Position numbers and translations under genes: made by a program
Assembly: GCA_015039315.1 (NCBI GenBank)
Contig: WIDE01000047.1
Span: 60,434 to 124,433, forward strand
DNA: 64,000 nt
Origin: Clavulina sp. PMI_390
Taxonomy: Eukaryota > Basidiomycota > Agaricomycetes > Cantharellales > Hydnaceae
Direction of reading: 5' to 3'
Notes under the pieces: model-generated
What the model saw: the letters and a program-made list of their open reading frames with translations, nothing else
Told to the model about the DNA's origin: nothing
Databases searched by the model: none
Shown here: positions 47,542 through 58,308 of the stretch, in pieces
How positions within the stretch are numbered: position 1 is the first letter of the stretch
How the letters are laid out: each line of letters begins with the position of its first letter

Positions 47542-48789
47542 TTCTTCATCTGTACACTAGCATACCTTAGCTTTATAGGCAAGTGGTACTTCTGCACAAA
47601 ATGATAGTCCACATGGAAGCCTATTGTCATTTCCCTCCCAAATTCGTGACCACCCCAGGTTTTCCTAAACTACGTCCTATTCGATCGAGGCTGGTGTCAC
47701 TTCTGTGACGTCACACCAGAGGTGGTCTCCTTGCCCGCCACGTCGGCGGAGCTGTCCACTCTTGAACTATAACAAGATACGTTACATTTCCAGCAATCAG
47801 GAAAAAAGGAAAGCGCTGTCATGGACTGGGTAGTGTGATATTTCCCTACTAAATTCGTCATTCCGTCGGGTGTTAGCCTCCTCGCTTTGGACTCCGGTCA
47901 GCACGGACAGCAAATCTCTAGGACCTGACACACACACGAGTAGACTTTGTGATTTAACCTTTTTGACCTAGAATGGCTACCGAATACCCGGAACACGTCC
48001 GACCACTTCGTCATTTTCTAGCGCCCGCCGCCAATTCAAGCCATCTAGATTCTGCAATGCTGCACCTATTGGAGGCTTGCTCTGTGCTTCTTCTCGTTCA
48101 TACCAAATTTGGACCGTGGTACGATCTACTGGCTTGTCACCTACGGACCTCATCCTTCACCTTCAAGCAGCTATTTGTGAGGCTCGCATTCTCCTGACGG
48201 AGCCAATCTACTCCTCTCTATGCATCTCAAGATGCTCATGGGCCTTATCGAGCGTCACTCAACAGACTGCTCTTCGGTGGCGACTGATCTTCTACACTCG
48301 CCGGTATCCTTCCCAGATCGACTATTCCGAAAGCCGAGGAAGTAAAAGGGGCACAGTTGTCTTTGCTTGATGTGGGGCGTGAGGTCTAGCCGCCGGCCAG
48401 GTGGCTTCGTTTGTATCCCGGGGTCCACAAGGCGCATATGGAAGCCCCCCTACCGCTATGAGGTCAGGTCGGTGGCAGTTACGCATCGCATGGCTACATT
48501 GGACTTCGGAACTTCCAGCCCACCTCACCTCTGGAGAACACCGAACGTAATCTGTAGTTCAAATTGTAGGGGACCGCCGAAAATGGCAAAGGATGATTTG
48601 ACATCACTTGTAAACTGCCGTCACAACTTCCCAGCTCCCTTCTCCGTGAGTTGACAGTGCGTAGAAATACCGTATCACTGGCCAATCGCCCTAATCTGGG
48701 GGTTCTCTCTATCTGTATATATTCCACCATGTTTGTTGCTTTGCCCTCCTTTCTTTCTCCCCTCACAATTTCCTGATACTGTTCTCATC
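47542..48789. other. Intergenic region, no gene seen
   Basis: This region lies between the two tandem reductases. A 74-codon frame at 47973 has no recognisable domain. The rest is non-coding, with the promoter of copy 2 at the right end. Confidence 0.5.
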
Positions 48790-50655
48790 ATGTCCGCAAA
48801 TGTTGTGAGACCCAAAGTCCTCGTCACCGACGCTGATGGGTACGCTGCTGCCGCAACTTGTGTTGCTCTCGCTCAGCGAGGTTACACCGTCGTTGGCACT
48901 GTAGCAGCCCTGCAGGGCTTCGTAGGTGTGTCCTATTTATCGCTACTCGGGACCCTACCTCTATCGAGGCTCGGGGCTGCCGTCTGTTGTTACCCGTGCA
49001 TAAACTTAATCGTAGTCTATTAGTCCCTATTCTTCGCCTTAGGCTGGGAGCGGCGTTCATTCCCATAGTTATCACTGACCCGACCAAGGTAAGTTGGCTC
49101 TTCTGTTATTTTCAGTGCACCTTTCTGACCATTTTCCCTCCAGGAGCACGCTTTTGATGATATATTCAAGGCACATCCTGATATCTCCAACGTCATCCAT
49201 ATGCCAGCACCTGCGAGACTTGCAATCCTTGATCCGAACAATATCATCGACCCCATTGTTGCCGCGACTACAAATATCCTTTCGACGGTTGCGCGTGATG
49301 GGTAACTATTATCCATTCCTTTCCATACCCAATAGCACCGAAAACGCCTCTCATTGCTGAAAAAAAATCATTGTTAGATCGAATGTTCGTCGCGTCGTCA
49401 TGACGTCCTCAGCTGCTTCGCTGCTTGAGTATATTGAAAGTCCCTCCAGCTTCAACGAAGTCGATTGGAAACGCTACTCGACTGTATACGTGGACAAGCA
49501 CTGTCGAAAGGCTTCTATCCCTCTCATTTACCGGGAGAGTAAAGGTGAGTTAACATCAACTCTCAACTTGGTCATCATGATAAATCGACGATGTTGACGG
49601 GTAAAATGATGCCTAACTATCGGCTTTTGTGTTCCCATTCGTTTTTTCCCTCTTTGGTGTAACTCTCCGGCCACTTCATTCCCAATACGATAACAGTAAT
49701 CTCCGAGCAAGCCGCGTGGAACTTCGCCGCTACGCATAGAGCTGGGAGCAATAACCCAGTGAAGTTCGATCTCGTGACTGTTCAACCTGTATTGGTGCGT
49801 TCATCGTTTCAGGCAGGAACAATACGTTTCTATATCGGCTTTATTACTTAATTCCGTCCTTCATTTCTATCTCAACACTCCTATCTAACGTGCATTTGTC
49901 GATCGCCTGATGTCATTGATGATTCCAATCACGCGCCACCTCTTCAACAGTGCCCCGCGGTAAGCTTACTATGGTTATCCCGCCCTCTTAATGGTACCGA
50001 TTTTCCTCCGCTTTCTCGCCCTCTCTTGCTGGACAACGAAGCCGCTAGCAGATTCGGTGAGACGATATCCCTTTGGATTGCCACTGACGAACCAACTGAC
50101 CCCTAGGTTCACTCCTCCATTCTGCATCGATCACCGGGCCGTCACCGCTCACAACCGCTGCCGGACTGTACATAAATCCACCAGCCTCCTCCTCCACCAA
50201 TCAGTGATTTAGAACTCCCCAGCTTTGAACTGCACGAACATAGCACCGATGCTACTACCGTGACCTCCCATGAGCCACTGGAGCACGACATCAGCGTCCA
50301 TCTTATCCATGTTGCGGATACTGTCCTTGCGCATGTCCTAGCTCTCGAGTCCTCAGAGTTGAAAGGAGATCAAGAAGGTCGAAAACAGCTGAAGTTTGCG
50401 GAAGAACCCGAACAATGGCCCAAGTTCCGTGCGTACCCATATTTGCTCATCTTACCATGCCTCGAGATTTGTTGTTGGAGGACTCACTAGGCTCCTCTGG
50501 CCTCATTTAACTTCTATATTGTCGTTTAACTTATGGCTAACGAACAATCCCTCGACTTTCCAGGAAGTGCTGCTGCTCAGTCGGGTCTCGACGTCTCGCT
50601 GCCAGCAGGCCTATTCGACAGCGCGATCCCTCAAATGCTCTACGAATGGTTGTGA
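48790..50655 (+). CDS. NAD(P)-dependent epimerase/dihydroflavonol-reductase-like protein, copy 2
   Basis: This is a tandem paralogue of the preceding gene with the same exon layout. It reads PKVLVTDADGYAAAATCVAL (the first motif Gly is Asp here), FIPIVITDPTK, HAFDDIFKAHPDISNVIHM, NVRRVVMTSSAASLLEYIES, YRESK with SEQAAWNFA, and FDLVTVQPVLV. The last exon gives LPAGLFDSAIPQMLYEWL and ends at TGA 50653. Substitution of the first Gly of the nucleotide-binding motif by an acidic residue is shared with copy 1, so it predates the duplication. Catalytic Tyr and Lys remain. The protein looks intact. Confidence 0.8.
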
Positions 50656-51055
50656 TTCTCGGTAGGTGTCACTGTAGAGACGTGCTGATGTTTCGGGTGG
50701 ATGATGCACCTGAGATTTTCGAATGTGTATGAGAGCTATTGTTGCAATCTGCCCCTAATGAGACGCAACCTTTCTCCACATCATGTGATCTGGTTGTTCC
50801 CTATCATCAGGTCATGAGTTACGGTCCCAATAAACCGTGAGCAAGCCGAAGACGAGAGGCTGTCCGTACATTGAGTTTCGTGATGGTTGCGGACTCTGTC
50901 GGTGAAAATATGCGACAACGATCTTCCGTCTCCTCGCCCGGGGCAATCAATATCCTCGGCATTTTCTCCTCGAAACAGGTTATAAAGCCTGAAGGGGTGA
51001 AATAAAACTCGAATGACCCCACAATACTAGTATCGCAGCCTCCTCTACCTCCAAG
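50656..51055. other. Intergenic spacer, no gene seen
   Basis: This is the upstream region of the alpha-amylase gene. Short frames without features are present, and the amylase promoter is expected here. Confidence 0.55.
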
Positions 51056-53051
51056 ATGCTGCTCACGGGATCACTTGGTCTGCTCCTGCTTCCCCAAGTT
51101 GCTCGCTTCGATGGCGCCCTGGCAGCCACCGCGGACCAGTGGCGCAACCGAACGATTTATCAACTGCTGACTGATCGCTTTGCCACGACGAGCGGCTCGA
51201 CCACAGCTTCCTGCACCTCAGGTTATGAAGGCTATTGTGGAGGTACATGGCAGGGAATTATCAATAAACTACCATATATCAAGGTATAATCCTATGCCCA
51301 CCGTCTTTGATGTATACTAAATTATTCTGGATAAGGGAATGGGCTTTGACGCCATCTGGATTTCTCCGGTCACTCAACAGGTCTCTGATCCAACTCGTGG
51401 CTGGACTGGTTATGCCCAGAATAACCTTTACAATGTCAACACGAACTTTGGCAGCGCGCAGGACCTCAAGAATCTGGCTGCGGCACTTCATTCTAATAAT
51501 ATGGTTCGTTCATGGTGGTGCGCTGCCCATTTTTTCTGTAGTTCATCTGTTTATATATGTTTGCTCAGTATCTTATGGTGGACGTTGTTGCAAACCATTT
51601 CGGATACGATGGAGATTCGGCAACAATAGATTATTCAACTATGACCCCTTTCAACACAGCGAGCGACTTCCACACTCCAATATGCTGGATAGTGGACTAC
51701 ACAAATCAGACAGAAGTTGAGCAAGTGAGTCTTTCTATTATCAATTGATCCTGCGAGTAGTGGGCGGAGTAATAAACAATGATCAGTGCTGGCTCGGAGA
51801 CGAATCATACCCCTTGCCCGACGTAAAAACGACACTCTCTTCTGTTCGCAGCACATATGCGTCATGGATCCAGAGCCTTATTTCGACATATTCTAGTCAG
51901 TGTCGCGATAATTGTCCGATGGGTGTCAATTTCCTGACCAGGATGATCATAGTCGACGGTCTCAGAGTTGACACAGTCAAGCATGTCGAAAAGGATTTCT
52001 GGTCAGCGTTTCAGTCGGCTGCTGGAGTTTATGCTGTAGGGGAGGTGGCCGATGGGGATATCGATTATGTCTGCCCGTATCAAAACTATCTCAACGGCCT
52101 GCTCAACTATCCAATGTGGGTCCAGTACTCAAACATTCACTGCCACTTTCTGATCAGGAATAACACCTCTAACAAAAGGTATTATCAATTGACCGAGTTC
52201 TTTGAAACATCCTCAGCTACGTCGGATAATCTTGTCAGCGCCTTCAACTATGTCAATACCCAATGTGTACACCCTACATTCCTGGGACCGTTTTCCGAGA
52301 ATCACGACCAACCTCGCTTCCCTTCTCTTAATTCAGATATGTCGGTGAGTACGAGAAATTAGTCAGCTCCCGCAGACGGTTTCTTGATTTCGGACATTAC
52401 CCAGGCCGCCAAGAACGTCATTGCATGGACCATGCTTGCGGATGGGATGCCTATCAGTGAGTTCTGTGCGTCATGGACTCACATGTATCTCTCTGAACCC
52501 CAATGATAAACAGTTTATTCGGGCCAAGAACAGCACTATAATGGAGGCAATGACCCATACAATCGGGAGGCCATCTGGCTCTCGGGATATAACACTTCCT
52601 CGGAGCTCTACATATACATCACGCTGATGAACAAGATAAGGAAGCTTGCGATTGCCAAGGCTCCCATTTCTTTCACCGTTTGGCAGTCGATGATCATATA
52701 TTCTGATGACCACCACGTCGCTGTGCGCAAAGGTGATACCGGGGCTCAGATCGTTGCTGTGTACAACAACTTTGGGAGCACCGTGACAAGTACATATACT
52801 CGCTCCTTGACTAGTACTTACTACGGAGCTGGTACTGTTGTGATGGAGTTGTTGGGATGCACAACTGTAACCGTCGATTCGAGCGGCAATTTGCTTGCGA
52901 CCTTCAACCCTTCTGGCCAGACTCCGGGGCTTCCGCTGGTGAGTCGGTGGTGTTTTCTCCTCAGTACTGATGACTAACTTTCGATGTTTTCACCAACCAG
53001 ATCTACTTCCCTAAAAGCCTTCTGAGCGGCTCGGGGATATGTAGCCAGTGA
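51056..53051 (+). CDS. Secreted alpha-amylase (GH13)
   Basis: This enzyme hydrolyses internal alpha-1,4 bonds of starch outside the cell. A signal peptide ([20 protein letters not shown] then ALA) precedes [20 protein letters not shown], the usual start of fungal alpha-amylases. GH13 motifs follow: VDVVANHFG (region I), [10 protein letters not shown] (region II, with the nucleophile Asp; reached by splicing out about 51898-51952), AVGEVADG (acid/base Glu) and ENHDQPRF (region IV, Asp). The C-terminal beta-sandwich domain is present. No starch-binding module follows before TGA 53049. Around seven short introns are visible. All catalytic residues are in place. Confidence 0.93.
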
Positions 53052-53516
53052 ATGGAACCTGCGCCGACAGCCAAACAAGATCTGTAGTAGTGGTAGCTGG
53101 GGGACAAACGCTAGGAGTCGCAATCTATCATCACGAGTACTTTTTGTCCTGGTCGCTGTGGAGTTTGGATGAGTCAGCATGACATTCGTGTTCTAGGGCT
53201 TCGCTGTGGAGGCGCGTGGGAATCGGCCATCACGCCAGCCACACCTTCCATGTTGCGATGTCGATGTCAATTGCACTTACGACAAGCCCAATGGGCTTAG
53301 TGGAGGAGATACTCTGCGCCAATACATATAAATGGCGTCACTCCAGCAATCCTTCTCGCTGGAGGAGCTCTAGGGGTCTCTCTCGTCACTTCCAACAACG
53401 TCAGGCCCCAACGTCCCAAGACTCGCGTTTTGTCATCCTACCTTAGCTCGATAAGACGATCATCCAAGTCTTCAAGTCTAAGTCGCTGTTGATCCTCGTC
53501 AAATACAGTCTCCTCC
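53052..53516. other. Intergenic spacer, no gene seen
   Basis: This region lies between the amylase and cyclotransferase-aminotransferase copy B, both on the plus strand. It should contain the promoter of copy B, and no supported frame is seen. Confidence 0.55.
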
Positions 53517-54407
53517 ATGTCTACCGCCGACATAGAGACGATATTCTTCTCTAGAAGTATCCCACCTGTTTTCGCTCAAGTGGTTGGTGATATGAATGGA
53601 TTTGAGTATGCACCCGCAGTATTGCACGTAGGTTTATACGGTCGTACAGATCTCAGGCTAAATTTCACCTTATCTCGATAATCTTGTAGGGGGTCGTCCG
53701 CCCCAATGTTGTTGCAGACATCAGTTCTAATCGCGATATCGAACAGAACGGTCCTCCTGGAGGCTCTTACTTTCATGGAGTAGCGATCAGAGGCTTATCA
53801 AGCTCTTTCGCCAGGTTTATGCACCGCTCTGAGGCCATGGTACGTTATTGTTCTCATTAGGTTTGTGAGCGCATCTAGAGGTTGATGTCACTCTCGAACC
53901 TACCGATTCCATGATATTGGAAACTTATTGAAATATCGAAATCTTGATGGGAAGGAGTGCGACCTGGTAACTGTCCAGATCCACCTCCTTGGCCCTTTCG
54001 CCCCATCTAAGGATCCACAAGATCTCACAACTCAACAGCCATCCCCCCCATCATCACGTCCTGCCACTATCGCTATGCCTCCATCACCGTTAGTGACCTC
54101 CAGCACCCCAATATTATCGTCTCAAACAGAGATTACGGCCTATTTCTGGACTACCGTGTCCAATCACCCAGCATCCAGGCCGTGGTTTTTGGGCCCTGGC
54201 GATGGTAACGTACTTTCGAACATGCAGCACCAGTTGGCTGGAGATGATACCAAGAATCCTCAGGACTTTGTTGACGATGATGACACATGGAGCAAAATCG
54301 AGTGGAACCCGGAAGACGAGCAGCGAATCGGGACGGAGGATGAAGGGGAAGAGATCGAAAAAGAAGAGAGTAGTTTGACGTCGGACCGTGAAAACAGTTT
54401 TGGTTAG
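53517..54407 (+). CDS. Gamma-glutamylcyclotransferase-like, copy B; motif lost, probably the N-terminal part of a fusion
   Basis: Exons 53517-53627, 53690-53839 and 53955 onward join in phase 0. Alignment by eye to copy A is clear. The start (IETIFFSRSIPPVFAQVV against TAFFYGTLMVPAVLTRVI) keeps the fold pattern, but YGTL has become SRSI. The middle exon is exactly 150 nt in both copies (GVVRPNVVADI against GVVPYAKSREI). The catalytic Glu segment is HRSEAM against HDFEGM, so the Glu remains but the Gly is lost. The 24-nt microexon is missing. The tail keeps TWSKIEWNPEDEQ. The reading frame is open, so it is expressed or recently silenced, but cyclotransferase activity is doubtful. The frame ends at TAG 54405 unless spliced at 54403. 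Confidence 0.68.
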
Positions 54408-54460
54408 TGAACACGACTGGCACTATCCTCCTTGTATAAAACAGACGCTGACATTAACAG
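54403..54460 (+). other. Candidate joining intron, copy B (cyclotransferase to aminotransferase)
   Basis: The donor is GTTAGT after G at 54402. A branch-point-like CTGAC lies just before the acceptor ATTAACAG at 54460. The length is 58 nt, typical for this genome. The join is phase 1 (G plus CT gives Ala) and opens directly into the aminotransferase frame. This is the cleanest of the three candidate fusion introns. Confidence 0.6.
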
Positions 54461-56780
54461 CTCACTTCAAATTTTGTACAACTATGGCTCTCCTTTGCAT
54501 TTGTTGCATCGTTGACTGCACCCCAGTATTTTGGTTATTTCGTTCACTTTCTCAGGCCCTATCCCCCCCTTTGGTCTTGCAAACTGCCACGTCATTTCGC
54601 CAGTCTCCTGAACGCCAAATACCAAACTCCAGCTCTTTCGCAAAGGGAAGGCTCCCGATCATTTCTGTTGAAGAATGTGCTGTCTTGATCCAGAAGATAA
54701 CTGTTTCGAACACAAGTCCTCTTTCAGAGGTTAGGCTCCCAAGGTTTGGCCATGAAATGAAGCCGCTCTTTGAGGTGGACCAACGATACCTGAACATTAA
54801 TTGCGGTAAGTCTTCACTTCTCTACGAGCAAAATGTCGTATTCGAGGTCATGGACTTCCTATCATCCACCACTCACTTGTTCGAATGGCCACTATAAAGG
54901 GTCCTATGGCGTGACTCCACTCCCAGTCACTCTTGCTGCCACTGCTTTCTCCAGCCACATTGAGCGGAATCCTGATTGGTTCATACGGCAGGAGCTCGAA
55001 TCGCTCCTGCTAACTATTCGTCAAAAGCTCGCACCATTGGTCGGATGTAAGGACGTGGACGAGCTGGTATTAGTGCCCGGGGCAAGTCACGGGCTGGGGA
55101 CGGTATTTTGGAATCTAGCTGTGGCGATGGAACTGGGCGATGGTGATGTTATCGTCGAGTGTAAGTGGGGTTGTTCTGTCTAGGAAGCAGGCTCATGGAT
55201 ATAGGGACTCACTATCCCACACCGCTGCTCGATTTGATCCCTTGCACTGGGCAACATTCCCGTGCATTGTGGTCCTATAGTCTCCACAACGTATGGATCG
55301 ATCCGATCCACGCTTCAATTCTTGAGAGACACGAGGCCTGGGCTAATAATCTCGACTCTCGAGCTTGCCTTCCCACTCTCACGTGCGGCTCTCCTCCGCA
55401 AGTTCCAAGCCCATATACGATCTATTCTTTCCTCGTCCTGTCATGGGTTTCGAAGGCCAAGGAAGGTCATAGCTATCATTGACACCGTCTCCTCAAACCC
55501 GGGTATCCGTTTTCCATGGGAGGACATGGTTCGCATATGTCGAGATCTTGGCGTATTCAGTTTTGTTGATGGGGCCCACGGGGCCGGGCTCGTGCCTGTG
55601 GACCTCGATAGCGCAGACCCAGACACTTTCGTTTCAGTGAGTTCCGATGTGCTGTTGCTATGGGGAAATCTTTAAGCACTTTATCATATCTAAACCATTC
55701 TCCTTCCCGGGCAGAACTGCCACAAGTGGATGTCAAGCAAGCGAGCTTCGGCGTTTCTATATGTCCCAAAAAGGTGAGGATCTCATAAGCATTTAAGCCT
55801 ATTCACCTTCTAGCTAAACTTATCCGCCCGTTGGCGAACAACAGAAACCATCATTTGATGCTCTCAACTTTCCCTGTGAGTCACAACTACACCACACCTA
55901 CGCCCAAAGACCCGCCCACGCGCTTTGGATCAATGCATAACTGTATGTACTTTATCTCCACAGCTCCCTTGTTATAACGTGTATCCTTATCTTCCCATGC
56001 CTTGACCTTTTTGGGCACTCACTTTTGACTGCTTGACGATCATAGCAACAGGAACGCATGATTGGGTGCCCATCCTCTCAATCGCATGGGGCATCAACTT
56101 TAGGAACGTCATAGGCGGCGAGAAACGCATTCAAGAGTATTGCCGTACGCTGGCGCTTGAAGGAGGGAGACTTATGGCGAGAGTATGGCATACACAGGTC
56201 ATGGATGACATGCAACTAGAGAATGGGGACACATGGACTGAGGAGGGAGAGCTGACGACGGCTATGGTGAGTTGAGCTGGCGCTTTTTTTTCTCGTTGGC
56301 TATGCCGAGCTATTTGAAATGTGGTCGCCTTTCCACACGCGACGATTTGATATGGCACTGATAATATTCGTCATAAGGTCAACGTATTGCTTCCCCTCCC
56401 CGTCGCTTCCTCTCATGCCCGGTCGGACGACCAACTGCAGAGGGTGTTGCAGCACCTGCAAGATGCGATGTTTGCGGGAGGATTCTACCTTCCAGTTTTC
56501 CTGCATGGCCCAAGGTACATTGAGCATTCGCATAAGAAGGACGGGAGGCGATGGTGGGTTCGCGCGAGCGCCCAAGTATGGCTCGAGGTACGTTCATTAA
56601 AATTTAGCCTGATACCAAATCGTATCCATGCTTGAGGGCTATGTAATCTCGGGCTGATCGACCTCTCGTCTTGCTCCTGTTGTTGTTATCTAGCTCTCCG
56701 ACTTTGAGACCGTGGCCTACAAGATGCTCGATATCTGTACCGAGGTGAAAAATAATCCCGAGCTTTTCCCTCCTCACTGA
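54461..56780 (+). CDS. Class V aminotransferase / isopenicillin N epimerase-like PLP enzyme, copy B
   Basis: This is a paralogue of copy A with the same exon layout. It reads RLPRFGHEMKPLFEVDQRYL, NINCGSYGVTPLPVTL, NPDWFIRQELESLL, LVGCKDVDELVLVPGASHG, TYGSIRSTLQFL, IIDTVSSNPGIRFPWEDM, VDGAHGAG and NCHKWMSSKRASAFLYVP (Schiff-base Lys). GTHDWVPILSIAWGINFRN and WWVRASAQVWLE follow, ending at TGA 56778. A stand-alone start is possible at ATG 54484, but the same frame continues upstream to the candidate acceptor at 54461. The residue before TGTHD is Ser where copies A and C have Trp. All PLP-binding residues are present. Confidence 0.85.
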
Positions 56781-57572
56781 TACTTGGGTTTGGAGTATGT
56801 TGCTAGTCGTCCTACGTGTGTGCCCAACTATATGCGTCTTGACGATTCAAGCAATTTCAAGACACACAAACAAAAATACAAATAAAATGGAGTGAAGTCA
56901 AAGGAGAGAGAAAAAAATGAGAACCAGTCCCATGTAGCTATCGGAAACGTAAAACAAAAGGGAGCTTATAACATCTCCGCTGTTGGGTGAGCAAATTTCC
57001 GATAAGTAACAATATTTTCACCACTGTCGTGCCAAAGGTCATATTGAGGCCTGAACAGCGAGCAGACATGAGGCGGGAGAGACATTAGGCTCTCCAAAAG
57101 CCGGAGCGAAAGTACAGTGGTCATTTAGGTGCGCGATATCCAAAGGTTGGGAAGAGATGGAGCCAAGACTAGCACAAGTCAATGAGCACAGGTGGTCAGA
57201 ACGAAAGCCTTGGGTTTAAGCAGGGTGGGAACGATCCGATCTCTTTTTTGTGTAATGAAATAGAATATGGGTGTTGCTTTTTTTTTTTTTTTTAGCTTTA
57301 GTAGAGTCCTCGGCTGGAAAGGGCCACCACTTACGTTCGATGGGGCGCGGAAAGGAAGCCCGTTGCGGGTAACCAGGCGATGACGGAAGACATATAGCTA
57401 GTATAACGCTGGCGCCAGTACGAAAATATACATACAAGAGTCCCTATATTTTTGGTGACTGTGGTTGGTGAGTCTAGGCAAAGCTTTTCATAGCGCAAAG
57501 AAGGAGGTCTTCGCTAGCTAAACCAACTCTGGCTCTTGTTAAACCATTTCAGCTATCACCAGTAGTGTCTTC
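56781..57572. other. Intergenic spacer with a 16-base poly-T
   Basis: No supported gene lies between copy B and the decayed start of copy C. A T16 run lies at 57278-57293. Short minus-strand frames here have no features. Confidence 0.5.
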
Positions 57573-58188
57573 ATGGCATCAGAATAACTCCACGGGTACG
57601 ATTTTTCAGAGACACCTTTATGCTCACTGCGCAGAAAACCGCCCCCCTCGCTCTCAGTGAACGCGTGAGAAATGTCACGTGAGAGCATAGATTCAGAATG
57701 CTTGTTGCCGACGTCGATCGCTGATACGATGAGTCCGGCGCGCTCAATGAGTGACACTCGATAAGCCGTACAATATACACATCTATCACCCATCACCACA
57801 AGCGAGCTAGAAGACGCCCTGCCGGCTTCTAACCTCACCCACATCCCCTCATTTATGCAGACTGTCGTCTCTATGCTCCACATGAATATATCCCCACCAA
57901 GATTATCATCCACCTCGGACCTCATCACTACAACAGGGGCCTCGAAGTCTATTCCAATACCAGCCCCCAACTGCCACTTGCTGGAGATGAGCGCCTCCAC
58001 GACGCCGGAGCTCCGGCCTAAACCGGTTGATGCTGGGACTATTTGGCATCGGAGCGATGGAGGAGAGGAAGCCTGGAGCGACACCGAGTGGAACGCAAAC
58101 GAAGAGCAATTTGACGGCGCTATGGAGGATTGGGAGATGATCCCCAACGAAATTGGCAAATCCACAGCGAACGGCCCGGGGAGACTAG
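57573..58188 (+). pseudogene. Decayed gamma-glutamylcyclotransferase-like part, copy C
   Basis: Traces of the copy A and B exons can be followed. An ATG-GC start with a stop soon after is followed, in another frame, by VRFFRDTFML matching the FFYGTLM region. A stretch around 57690 resembles the VVADI part of the middle exon but contains stops. The C-terminal part from about 57770 is open (THLSPITTSELEDALP, then EEAWSDTEWNANEEQFDG) and aligns with the acidic tails of the other copies. Frame changes and at least three stops mean the cyclotransferase domain cannot be made as in copy A. The 221-codon antisense frame over this stretch looks like a by-product. Confidence 0.55.
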
Positions 58189-58308
58189 GTTCGTGAGCCC
58201 CCAATTAGCTCTCCTATTTTTCCCTCCTGGGAGAAAACTGACTTCGGCCGTAAATGTGGATTTCGTTCCTGCGGTGTTTGTCCCTCACTGGTGACAACTT
58301 TGCATCAG
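58189..58308 (+). other. Candidate joining intron, copy C
   Basis: The donor is GTTCGT after G at 58188, at the same position and phase as in copies A and B, and the acceptor is GCATCAG at 58308. The length is 120 nt. The join (G plus CG gives Ala) enters the aminotransferase frame. Because the upstream part is decayed, this splice may now be unused, with translation starting at ATG 58254 instead. Confidence 0.45.

Noticed and set aside
57539..58204. 221-codon minus-strand open frame over copy C
   Set aside because: No recognisable domain; the plus strand here aligns with the cyclotransferase parts of copies A and B and carries the conserved joining-intron donor, so the antisense frame is probably chance.
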